A DNA stretch of 5,293 nucleotides from Planctomycetota bacterium (lineage in GTDB: Bacteria > Planctomycetota > PUPC01 > JABMSA01 > JAUWKK01). Within the stretch, counting starts at the first letter, position 1. Every line of letters starts with the position of its first letter. The notes under the pieces were generated by a model. The model did not search any database. It had not been told where the DNA came from and saw only the letters and a program-made list of their open reading frames with translations. The position numbers and the translations under genes are program-made. Shown here piece by piece: positions 1-5,293 of the stretch. The stretch lies in assembly GCA_030614245.1 (NCBI GenBank), contig JAUWKK010000219.1, forward strand, positions 1 to 5,293, written 5' to 3'.

Positions 1-4
1 CAGA

Positions 5-33
5 GCTTGGACGTGGATGAGGCACGGCCAACC
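5..33 (+). repeat. 29-nt dispersed repeat, copy 1
   Basis: This stretch begins GCTTGGACGTGG and ends GGCACGGCCAACC. It matches positions 4606-4634 in the same orientation at 28 of 29 positions; the only difference is T at 18 against C in the other copy. It lies 31 nt beyond the stop codon of the HPr-domain gene, outside any credible gene. The two copies bracket the divergent gene pair. It is most likely a dispersed intergenic repeat, because no transposase or target duplication is visible. Confidence 0.75.
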
Positions 34-64
34 ATCCTTACGGGGCCGCAGCATGCCACGCCCC

Positions 65-1600
65 TCAGCGGCGCAGGTATGCGAGTTTCTCGGGGATGGG
101 GATGTTGTTGCCGAAGTTGTCTTCGCCGTAGCCGGAATTCGCCAGGATCTCGATGTCGGCCAGCACCCGCTTGTCGCCCGTCAGCGTGACGTTGAGATCG
201 ATGTTGACATCTATCTTGCCCGTCGCCTGCAAGGCTATGATTTCGTTGACGACTTGCTCGAGAAACGCGCCATCTCTCCGCACCGGTTCATCCCGCAGGC
301 GGAGGGGCTGTTCATAAATGACGACCTCGCCCTGTTCGGCCAGGGTCATGATAATGCGGCGAGTAACGGCCTTGACGTCCTCATCATCCGAGAAGCCTTC
401 GGCAAGCGAGAGTTCGGCGATCTTCGATGCCAGCCCCCGGCGTTTCCGGGCATTGATCTTCTCGTTCGCACGAAACATATCAAGCGTGGTGCCGGCGTCG
501 TAGGACTCACCGTCGAGCCCCATGCTCACTTCGCTTCCATAGTGCATTACAATCCTGGCAACCAGCGTTGACGGTCGAACGTGGAACCCGCGATACCTCG
601 GCACGGGCACCTCGATGCTGCCGACTTCCGCGTAACGCTTGAGCATCTCATGGCAGAGACTCTGGGCGCAGGCAAGGTAGCGGCTGCCGTACGCGATGCA
701 GTATTCCATCAGCGTCGCGACTAACGCCTCGGGATCGACGAGAGAATCCTGGCCGACCGGCAGCCGGCCGGCCTGCCGACACACGTGCCGTTCGTAGTAA
801 TGCACGAACTCCGTGCCCATTTTCAGCAGGTGATACAGCACGCTGATATGGCCGCGCAGGACCGGCAGGTCGGGATCGAGCACTTCCGTCTGCGTTTCGG
901 AAACATTAGTGTCGTATAGCGACTGGAGATTATGGAACCTGTGCTTGAGGTATCTGAGGCTCTTCTCGCCGACGGGATCGGGGATGCAGGATGCGTATTC
1001 TTCGGGCTTGGCCCGGCCTGCGGAGTGCACCATTTCGCTTTCGGATGCCAGGTTAAGGAATGCCGTGGCAAGCTCTGCTACGGTCTCGGCTACGCTTTCG
1101 ACCTCGCGCGTGTCGCGATCCTGGGGCAGAACGCCGCCGGGGAGTTCCTCGCCGTAAACGCCTCCGTGGGGGGCCTCTTCTGGAATGCTCAGGCCTAAAC
1201 GCGGCGCCAAATCGAGCAGTCGATAAGACACTCGCAGCAGCGCATCGGTGCAAAACACCAGAGCTTCGTCCGTCGCAACTGCGAAGTCCTGCTCTATCGG
1301 CAACAGCCGATAAGATGGCAGCACGTGCTTGATGTGAAGCAGTTCGTAGCTGACATCGGTGAAGCGTTTGATTGTCGCAACGAGGGACCTGAACCCGTGC
1401 CAGCGGCGGTTGTTCCTGGCGCCGCAGGCGTCGAGAAGCTCCTCGACCTGCGTTGATTGCGACAGCAGTTCGCCGAGGAGCGGGCGCGTCAGGGCAGATC
1501 GGTCGGAAGCGTGTCGTGAGAGATAGTTCACGGCGCCCAGCAGGGCAGTCGAACGCCTGCCGATCAGGCGGGTGAAGTCTTCGTCGTTGATTGTCCGCAT
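65..1600 (-). CDS. HPr-like domain protein, 511 aa, likely phosphocarrier or regulatory
   Basis: A cytoplasmic protein with no signal peptide or membrane segment. Residues 1-325 are mostly helical and not recognised. Residues about 328-430 resemble HPr, the histidine phosphocarrier of the PEP phosphotransferase system (PTS). The motif RGFHVRPS puts His340 (codon 581-583) where HPr has phospho-His15, followed by the conserved Arg and Pro. Thr371 lies exactly 31 residues later, matching the His15-Ser46 spacing, so the regulatory Ser is replaced by Thr. Classical HPr is about 85-90 aa, so this is a domain in a much larger protein. Residues 440-511, ending in NIPIPEKLAYLRR, are another unassigned part. 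The ATG at 1600 is the first possible, since an in-frame TAA lies 9 nt upstream; only a weak GGGA ribosome site precedes it. It is divergent from the di-heme gene, and no other PTS gene is in the window. The HPr assignment is fairly secure; its phosphoryl donor and target are unknown. Confidence 0.85.
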   Translation of the reverse strand: MRTINDEDFTRLIGRRSTALLGAVNYLSRHASDRSALTRPLLGELLSQSTQVEELLDACGARNNRRWHGFRSLVATIKRFTDVSYELLHIKHVLPSYRLLPIEQDFAVATDEALVFCTDALLRVSYRLLDLAPRLGLSIPEEAPHGGVYGEELPGGVLPQDRDTREVESVAETVAELATAFLNLASESEMVHSAGRAKPEEYASCIPDPVGEKSLRYLKHRFHNLQSLYDTNVSETQTEVLDPDLPVLRGHISVLYHLLKMGTEFVHYYERHVCRQAGRLPVGQDSLVDPEALVATLMEYCIAYGSRYLACAQSLCHEMLKRYAEVGSIEVPVPRYRGFHVRPSTLVARIVMHYGSEVSMGLDGESYDAGTTLDMFRANEKINARKRRGLASKIAELSLAEGFSDDEDVKAVTRRIIMTLAEQGEVVIYEQPLRLRDEPVRRDGAFLEQVVNEIIALQATGKIDVNIDLNVTLTGDKRVLADIEILANSGYGEDNFGNNIPIPEKLAYLRR

Positions 1601-1622
1601 GTTTCCCGTTTATTCCGATCCG

Positions 1623-1722
1623 GTCATGCTGAGCTTGAGCGAAGCATCTTTCAGCACTTGCACGTTCAACATGCAAAAGATTCTTCGTCAAACTCCCTCC
1701 GTAGGCGGCCAGGCAGAATGAC
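1623..1722. repeat. Imperfect inverted repeat, MITE-like or dispersed intergenic element
   Basis: The left end GTCATGCTGAG (1623-1633) pairs with the reverse complement of the right end GGCAGAATGAC (1712-1722) at 9 of 11 positions. Further in, GAAGCATCTTTC on the left pairs with AAAAGATTCTTC on the right at 10 of 12 positions. The ends resemble the GTCATTCTGAGC...AGAATGAC type of palindromic intergenic repeat that I recall from many unrelated bacterial genomes. It has no coding capacity. It lies in the predicted 5' leader of the HPr-domain gene, so its RNA could fold into a hairpin. Confidence 0.55.
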
Positions 1723-1765
1723 AAATCCGACGTGCTTTCCCCGCACGTATCCTTTCCGGCAGATA

Positions 1766-1794
1766 ATTATCCCTATCCAGCCCACAAGAGTCAA
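1766..1794 (-). promoter_or_regulatory. Sigma70-like promoter for the HPr-domain gene
   Basis: On the minus strand, TTGACT (1794-1789) is followed after 17 nt by GATAAT (1771-1766). Each hexamer matches its consensus at 5 of 6 positions and the spacer is the optimal length. Transcription would start near 1759, giving a leader of about 160 nt that contains the 1623-1722 inverted repeat. It is the best promoter match I found in this intergenic region by eye. Confidence 0.6.
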
Positions 1795-1865
1795 AGGTCA
1801 GTACGCCGGCGGGCATCCTCAAGATCGTTCGCATACAAACAAGTACAAATCCGTATGATTGGCGT

Positions 1866-1893
1866 TTGATTCATTGAACTCACAAAGTAGAAT
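1866..1893 (+). promoter_or_regulatory. Candidate sigma70-like promoter for the di-heme protein gene
   Basis: TTGATT (1866-1871) is followed after 16 nt by TAGAAT (1888-1893), in the most AT-rich part of the intergenic region. Initiation near 1900 would give a leader of about 90 nt containing the palindrome at 1920-1944. The match is weaker than that of the divergent promoter, and AT-rich sequence yields such matches by chance. Confidence 0.35.
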
Positions 1894-1919
1894 ACATATT
1901 GGACTATTTGATCCACATT

Positions 1920-1944
1920 GTGGGGCAGGCTTTAAGCCTGCCAC
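1920..1944. repeat. Compact palindrome in the leader of the di-heme gene
   Basis: GGCAGGCTT (1924-1932) and AAGCCTGCC (1934-1942) are perfect inverted arms around a single T. Flanking GTGG and CCAC extend the stem if two G residues bulge out. It ends 45 nt before the chosen start codon. It could be a dispersed palindromic repeat, an operator or an mRNA hairpin. GGCAGGC also recurs in the repeat-rich region after 4525, which favours a dispersed repeat. Confidence 0.6.
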
Positions 1945-1978
1945 TAAATCTACAGCCTGGAAAGACTGCACCACATGC

Positions 1979-1983
1979 AGGAG
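1979..1983 (+). promoter_or_regulatory. Ribosome binding site that sets the start at 1990
   Basis: AGGAG is followed by 6 nt and the ATG at 1990, which is ideal Shine-Dalgarno spacing. An earlier in-frame ATG at 1975 overlaps this site and has no comparable motif at a good distance. The shorter start also gives a cleaner signal peptide, beginning Met-Arg-Thr. Confidence 0.75.
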
Positions 1984-1989
1984 ACACTC

Positions 1990-4524
1990 ATGCGCACTTC
2001 GGTGCTGACAGCCATATCGGCCGCACTGCTGATTTCTCTCACGGCGCCTCCCGTTGACGCCGCTTCTTCTTCGGTTCCAACTGCCGGAGCGCAAGCCAAG
2101 AAAACCAAGGCCATCAAGGCCCGGCTTAAGCCGCTGCGCGATGCAATCACCGACCTGACGGAAACATTCGGCGGCCGCTATCCCAAGGGCCGCGAGTTCC
2201 TCGGGCGGCTTGCCGCGATCGAGCGGGCGGAGGCAGCAGGCAGGCGGATGAACGACGAGCTCAATGCCCTGCGCCGCGAGGCACTCATCGCCAATCCACT
2301 CGTCTCGGGACACCCCATCGCCTTCATCTCCCGCAGGCAGTACAAGGGCGATCATCACAACACCGCCACGATGTTCCAGACCAACGAGATCAACACCCGC
2401 AGCTTCCAGGGCCCCGCCGAACTCAAGACGATCGAATTCGCCGCCGGCGGCAAGGTCGCCACGCTCGGGAAGGTCCCCAACGGCGTCGCGCGCGACCCGG
2501 AAGTCAGCCTCGACGGCAGGAAGATATCATTCTCGATGAGGCACGACATCAAGGACGACTATCACATCTATGAGATCGACGCCGACGGCACGGGCCTGCG
2601 CCAGATCACGTTCGGGCCCGGCGTTTCCGATATCGACCCGCTCTACGTTCCCGACGGCACGATTGTTTTCTCGTCAACGCGTGAGCCGAAATACTGCATG
2701 TGCAATCGCCACATAATGTGCAACCTGTTCAAGATGAACGCCGACGGCTCGAACATCCACCAGATCGGCCACAGCACGCTTCACGAAGGGCACGGTTCAC
2801 TCATGGCCGCCGGGCGGATACTCTATGACCGATGGGAGTACGTCGACAGGAACTTCGGCGATGCGCAAGGCCTGTGGACCGTCAACCCCGACGGCACGAA
2901 CCACGCGGTATACTGGGCCAACAACACCCCCTCGCCCGGAGCCGTGCTGGACGCCCGTGTGATTCCAGGCACCGAGAAGTTAATCTCGACCTTCTCATCC
3001 TGCCACGACCGGCCGTGGGGCGCCCTGGCGATCGTCGCTCGCAGGCTCGGCATCGATGGCAAGCCGCCCGTTATCCGCACCTGGCCCGCCGGAGCCATCA
3101 ACATGGTGATGAGGGGCAACTACGACACGTTCAGGCGCGTCAATCCGAAGTACGAAGACCCATATCCTTTGAGCGAGCGGTACTTCCTCTGCTCGAGGCG
3201 GGTCAGAGGCGAGCAGATGGGCATCTTCCTGCTGGATACTTTCGGCCACGAACTGCTGCTGTACGTCGAAGGCCACGGCTGCTACGATCCTATGCCCGTT
3301 CGGCCCCGGCCCGCGCCGACGGATATCCCCACGAGAACGGACCTCGCGGAAAAGCAAGGATACTTCTACCTGGCCAACGCGTACAGCGGCACGCACATGA
3401 AGCTTGTCAAACCGGGGAGCGTGAAGTACCTGCGCGTGGTCCAATCGCCGGAGAAACGCTCCTGGACGGGCCCCGCCTGGTCGGGCAGCGGCACGCAGGC
3501 CCCCGGAATGGCCTGGGACGACTTCAACAACAAACGCATCCTCGGCACCGTGCCCGTCGAAGAGGACGGCTCGGTATTTTTCGCCGTGCCCGCCGACAAG
3601 TTCGTCTACTTTCAGATTCTCGACGAGAAAGGAATGATGATCCAGTCGATGCGGAGCGGGACGATGATTCGGCCCGGCGAGCGCACCGGCTGCATCGGCT
3701 GCCACGAGAACCGCCTCACCGCTATGCCCCATCAAACTATGCCGCTCGCAATGCGTAAGCCGCCGCAGAAGCTCACGCCCTGGTACGGACCGCCGAGGCT
3801 CTACAACTATACCGCCGAGGTGCAGCCCGTCTTCGACAAGCACTGCATCGAGTGCCACGACTACGGCAAGCCCGGCGCGAAGAAGCTGATCCTTGCCGGA
3901 GACACCGGGAATGCGTTCAATGCATCTTACGTCGCGCTCAGGGGCTCGGGGTACGTCATGGTCCCAGGGGCCGGGCCGGCGAGTTTCATCCCGCCTTATG
4001 GCTGGGGTTCACACAGGAGCAAACTGGCGCAGGTGCTGCTAAAGGGGCACAACAAGGTCAAGCTGGACAAGGAGAGCTTCGACCGCATAGTCACGTGGAT
4101 CGACATCAACGCGCCGTATTACCCGTCCTACGCAAGTGCATATCCCCGCAACAGGTATGGACGCTCCCCGCTGAACGGCGGGCAGATGAAGCGACTGGGC
4201 CAACTCGTCGGCATCAACCTCAACGATCAGAAATCCGAGATGCGCGTCCAGCAGGTCAGCTTCACACGCCCGGAGAAAAGCCCGTGCCTCGCGAGGTTTA
4301 AGGACAAGAACGACCGGAATTACAAGGAGGCGCTCGCGATTATCCAAGCCGGCAAGGCCCAGCTCGCAAAGCGCCCCAGAATGGATATGCCCGGAGCGAG
4401 GCTCGTCGGCATTGATGTCGAGCGCGAGAAGAAATACCAGAGACTCCTCAAGGCCGAAGCTGAGGCCCGGCGGGCGATTGTCGAGGGCAAGAAGAATCTT
4501 GAGAAGAATCCGGGCGGCCATTGA
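1990..4524 (+). CDS. HzsA-related secreted di-heme c protein, 844 aa
   Basis: A predicted periplasmic or secreted redox protein related to the alpha subunit of hydrazine synthase. Numbering is from the ATG at 1990. Residues 1-24 are a Sec signal peptide with hydrophobic core AALLISL and a likely VDA-AS cleavage. A charged helical segment follows to about 100. Residues 165-320 carry beta-propeller (PD40/TolB-like) repeats with DADGTG, NADGSN and NPDGTN turns. The HzsA-like middle part includes C338-H339 (SSCHDRPWGALAI), a GCYDPMPVRPRP segment with C431, and VPVEEDGSVFFAVPAD at about 522. Two heme c sites follow: CIGCH at 568-572 and CIECH at 619-623. The second is in a planctomycete-type cytochrome domain ending near WIDINAPYY (703-711). 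The tail (770-844) is charged and helical. As I recall, Kuenenia HzsA uses a Tyr four residues after the first motif's His as heme ligand; here that residue is Leu576. With no HzsB/HzsC genes nearby, hydrazine synthesis is unlikely and the substrate is unknown. Family placement is confident; function is not. Confidence 0.9.
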   Translation: MRTSVLTAISAALLISLTAPPVDAASSSVPTAGAQAKKTKAIKARLKPLRDAITDLTETFGGRYPKGREFLGRLAAIERAEAAGRRMNDELNALRREALIANPLVSGHPIAFISRRQYKGDHHNTATMFQTNEINTRSFQGPAELKTIEFAAGGKVATLGKVPNGVARDPEVSLDGRKISFSMRHDIKDDYHIYEIDADGTGLRQITFGPGVSDIDPLYVPDGTIVFSSTREPKYCMCNRHIMCNLFKMNADGSNIHQIGHSTLHEGHGSLMAAGRILYDRWEYVDRNFGDAQGLWTVNPDGTNHAVYWANNTPSPGAVLDARVIPGTEKLISTFSSCHDRPWGALAIVARRLGIDGKPPVIRTWPAGAINMVMRGNYDTFRRVNPKYEDPYPLSERYFLCSRRVRGEQMGIFLLDTFGHELLLYVEGHGCYDPMPVRPRPAPTDIPTRTDLAEKQGYFYLANAYSGTHMKLVKPGSVKYLRVVQSPEKRSWTGPAWSGSGTQAPGMAWDDFNNKRILGTVPVEEDGSVFFAVPADKFVYFQILDEKGMMIQSMRSGTMIRPGERTGCIGCHENRLTAMPHQTMPLAMRKPPQKLTPWYGPPRLYNYTAEVQPVFDKHCIECHDYGKPGAKKLILAGDTGNAFNASYVALRGSGYVMVPGAGPASFIPPYGWGSHRSKLAQVLLKGHNKVKLDKESFDRIVTWIDINAPYYPSYASAYPRNRYGRSPLNGGQMKRLGQLVGINLNDQKSEMRVQQVSFTRPEKSPCLARFKDKNDRNYKEALAIIQAGKAQLAKRPRMDMPGARLVGIDVEREKKYQRLLKAEAEARRAIVEGKKNLEKNPGGH

Positions 4525-4540
4525 TGCCGGGCGCTCACAA

Positions 4541-4569
4541 CAGGCAGGCCATGCCGTAAACAGGCAGGC
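4541..4569 (+). repeat. Short direct repeat CAGGCAGGC, two copies 20 nt apart
   Basis: CAGGCAGGC occurs at 4541-4549 and 4561-4569. The sub-motif GGCAGGCCATG at 4543-4553 recurs at 4770-4780. These lie between the stop of the di-heme gene and the convergent UroD-family remnant. They look like degenerate pieces of a dispersed intergenic repeat family rather than a functional array. Confidence 0.5.
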
Positions 4570-4579
4570 ACGGCCAACC
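4567..4579 (+). repeat. Core of the 29-nt repeat, partial copy
   Basis: GGCACGGCCAACC here is identical to the last 13 nt of the full repeats at 5-33 and 4606-4634. The preceding bases differ, so this is a partial or diverged copy. It shows that the core is amplified locally. Confidence 0.55.
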
Positions 4580-4605
4580 TATGCGGGGTAGACACGTGAA
4601 GCACC

Positions 4606-4634
4606 GCTTGGACGTGGACGAGGCACGGCCAACC
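4606..4634 (+). repeat. 29-nt dispersed repeat, copy 2
   Basis: Same sequence and orientation as positions 5-33, with one difference (C at 4619). It starts 81 nt after the stop codon of the di-heme gene. Its last 11 nt form the left arm of the hairpin at 4624-4651, which copy 1 lacks. Confidence 0.75.
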
Positions 4635-4651
4635 GAGGACGGTTGACCGTG
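4624..4651. repeat. Strong hairpin, possible factor-independent transcript end
   Basis: The arm at 4624-4635 pairs with 4640-4651 around the 4-nt loop AGGA. Eleven of 12 positions pair, with one C-A mismatch. It lies 100 nt downstream of the di-heme gene, between convergent genes. No T-run follows on either strand, so it is not a classical intrinsic terminator. It may stabilise a 3' end or simply belong to the repeat family. Confidence 0.5.
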
Positions 4652-4663
4652 GCACCCGGCGGA

Positions 4664-4690
4664 ATTTCAGCCCCGTAAGGGGCGAAATAG
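4664..4690. repeat. GCCCC-GTAA-GGGGC hairpin repeat, copy A
   Basis: GCCCC (4670-4674) and GGGGC (4679-4683) flank the loop GTAA. ATTTC and GAAAT extend the stem with one bulged A. Its CAGCCCC...GAAATAG portion matches 4737-4758 apart from one extra A. It resembles a palindromic repeat, with a GCCCCGTAGGGGCGAAATAG consensus, that I recall from intergenic DNA of Planctomycetota and other phyla. Confidence 0.7.
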
Positions 4691-4695
4691 AATAG

Positions 4696-4714
4696 CCCAC
4701 GGCAACACCGTAGG
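4696..4714. repeat. Companion hairpin CCCACGG / CCGTAGG
   Basis: CCCACGG (4696-4702) pairs with CCGTAGG (4708-4714) around CAACA, with one C-A mismatch. It follows copy A of the GCCCC repeat by a few bases. I recall such a CCCACGG...CCGTGGG stem accompanying this repeat type elsewhere, so the two are probably one compound element with a decayed right arm here. Confidence 0.45.
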
Positions 4715-4736
4715 TGAAGTTATCCACCATGACATC

Positions 4737-4758
4737 CAGCCCCGTAGGGGCGAAATAG
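4737..4758. repeat. GCCCC-GTA-GGGGC hairpin repeat, copy B
   Basis: GCCCC (4739-4743) and GGGGC (4747-4751) flank the loop GTA. The 22-nt unit equals copy A at 4668-4690 apart from one missing A. The ATTTC arm that extends the stem in copy A is not preserved here. It ends 43 nt from the stop codon of the minus-strand UroD-family remnant. Confidence 0.7.
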
Positions 4759-4801
4759 TCCCGGGAATCGGCAGGCCATGTCGGGGGCAGGCAGGCGGGC
4801 T

Positions 4802-5293
4802 TCAGGCGGGATATCCATCCTGTGCCCTGAGCACTTCCATCATGGCGACGAGATTCTCGGGCGGCACGTCGGGCGGCACGCTGTGCGACGGCGAGAAGAT
4901 ATAGCCACCATTGCGCCCGGCGCCGATCAGCCGCCGGGTCATCTCGCGGACTTCATCGACTGTGCCGAAAGGCAGCACCCTCTGCACGCTCATGCCGCCG
5001 TGGAAAGCCAGCCGGCCGTGGTATCGCTCCTTGATCTCGAATACGTCCATCACTTCAGGCTGGAACGGATTGAACATGTTCAGACCGATCTCGACGAGGT
5101 CGTCGAATATCTCGGCCACGCAGCCGCAGGAATGCATGTTAACATACCTGCCGGCCTCGCGCACGGGCTCGAACATCCTCGCGAGCCTCGGCTTGATGAA
5201 ATGCCGCCAGTGCTCATAGCCCATTATCAGGCCGGTCTGCATGCCGTAGTCGTCGCCGCATTAAACCGCGTCCCCGCCCCATTCGCGTGCCCG
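4802..5293 (-). pseudogene. UroD-family (MtaA/CmuA-like) C-terminal part with in-frame TAA; 5' end outside window
   Basis: The reading frame enters from the right edge as REWGGDAV, meets TAA at 5263-5261, then continues as CGDDYGMQTGLIM through FIKPRL to a natural TGA at 4804-4802. In this family a GDDYG or GDDWG segment normally follows DAV plus one or two residues without a break, so homology spans the stop. One base change from TAC or TAT (Tyr) would create it. The MHSCGC segment carries His (codon 5134-5132) and Cys (5128-5126), matching the H-X-C metal site of corrinoid methyltransferase-type members. FHGGM and SPSHSVPPDVPPENL are also family-like; true uroporphyrinogen decarboxylase is unlikely. 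About 163 codons are visible of a usual 340-380. The ATG at 5242 has no ribosome site and lies inside the domain, so it is not a real start. A sequencing error is the main alternative to a true pseudogene. Confidence 0.8.

Noticed and set aside
17..571. Plus-strand 184-codon open frame opposite the HPr-domain gene
   Set aside because: It is antisense to the C-terminal half of a well supported gene, shows no recognisable motif and begins inside the 29-nt repeat. It is a GC-rich shadow frame.
1053..1724. Minus-strand 223-codon frame starting upstream of the HPr-domain gene
   Set aside because: It overlaps the HPr-domain gene on the same strand in another frame, has arginine-rich low-quality composition and runs through the inverted repeat.
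1832..1857. CATAC...GTATG dyad as an operator
   Set aside because: Arms of only 5 bp separated by 16 nt are easily expected by chance in AT-rich sequence, so it is not listed as a feature.
1975..1989. Earlier ATG for the HzsA-like gene
   Set aside because: It overlaps the AGGAG site that serves the ATG at 1990, has no good ribosome site of its own and would add an acidic residue before the signal peptide.
2832..3758. Plus-strand 308-codon frame within the HzsA-like gene
   Set aside because: It is arginine-rich, out-of-frame translation of the di-heme gene, whose own frame carries the family motifs and heme sites.
2995..3858. Minus-strand 287-codon frame opposite the HzsA-like gene
   Set aside because: Antisense shadow with no motifs, caused by high GC at third codon positions.
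1990..4524. Calling the di-heme protein hydrazine synthase (hzsA) and the host an anammox bacterium
   Set aside because: No HzsB/HzsC genes are present and the expected Tyr after the first heme motif is absent. HzsA-related proteins also occur in bacteria that are not anammox.
4525..4801. CRISPR array in the repeat-rich spacer
   Set aside because: The repeats are short, degenerate and unevenly spaced, without uniform spacers, and no cas gene is present.
5261..5263. Recoded stop such as pyrrolysine or selenocysteine
   Set aside because: The codon is TAA, whereas pyrrolysine uses TAG and selenocysteine TGA. A nonsense mutation or base-call error is simpler.

Overview
The window looks like chromosomal DNA of a GC-rich, environmental bacterium of the Planctomycetota or a relative in the PVC superphylum; a Phycisphaerae or Sedimentisphaerales type is my best guess. 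The reasons are a large secreted di-heme protein related to the hydrazine synthase alpha subunit, a uroporphyrinogen-decarboxylase-family (UroD-family) gene, an unusual long protein with an embedded HPr-like domain, and intergenic regions full of short palindromic dispersed repeats. This placement is inference from gene content, because there is no rRNA or other marker in the window.

Layout: (1) Positions 1-64 are the downstream flank of the first gene and hold one copy of a 29-nt dispersed repeat. (2) Positions 65-1600 on the minus strand encode a 511-residue cytoplasmic protein. It has an HPr-like phosphocarrier domain with the phospho-histidine motif, placed between a long helical N-terminal part and a C-terminal part of unknown function. 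(3) Positions 1601-1989 are a divergent intergenic region. It holds a good sigma70-like promoter firing left, a weaker candidate firing right, an imperfect inverted repeat in the leader of the left gene and a compact palindrome in the leader of the right gene. (4) Positions 1990-4524 on the plus strand encode an 844-residue exported protein: signal peptide, helical segment, beta-propeller-like repeats, HzsA-like middle region, and two CXXCH heme c sites. (5) Positions 4525-4801 are a convergent intergenic region packed with short repeats and hairpins. (6) Positions 4802-5293 on the minus strand are the C-terminal part of a UroD-family protein. It is interrupted by an in-frame TAA 30 nt inside the window edge and runs out of the window.

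The genes do not form an operon: the first two are divergent and the last two convergent. The best supported biology is a periplasmic di-heme redox protein of unknown substrate. It keeps the HzsA family's heme motifs, but by my recollection of the Kuenenia structure it lacks the tyrosine that ligates the catalytic heme. No HzsB/HzsC genes are present, so it should not be called a hydrazine synthase. The HPr-like protein may be a regulatory relay, with Thr in place of the regulatory Ser46 of classical HPr. I see no CRISPR array, tRNA, rRNA, transposase or defence system.
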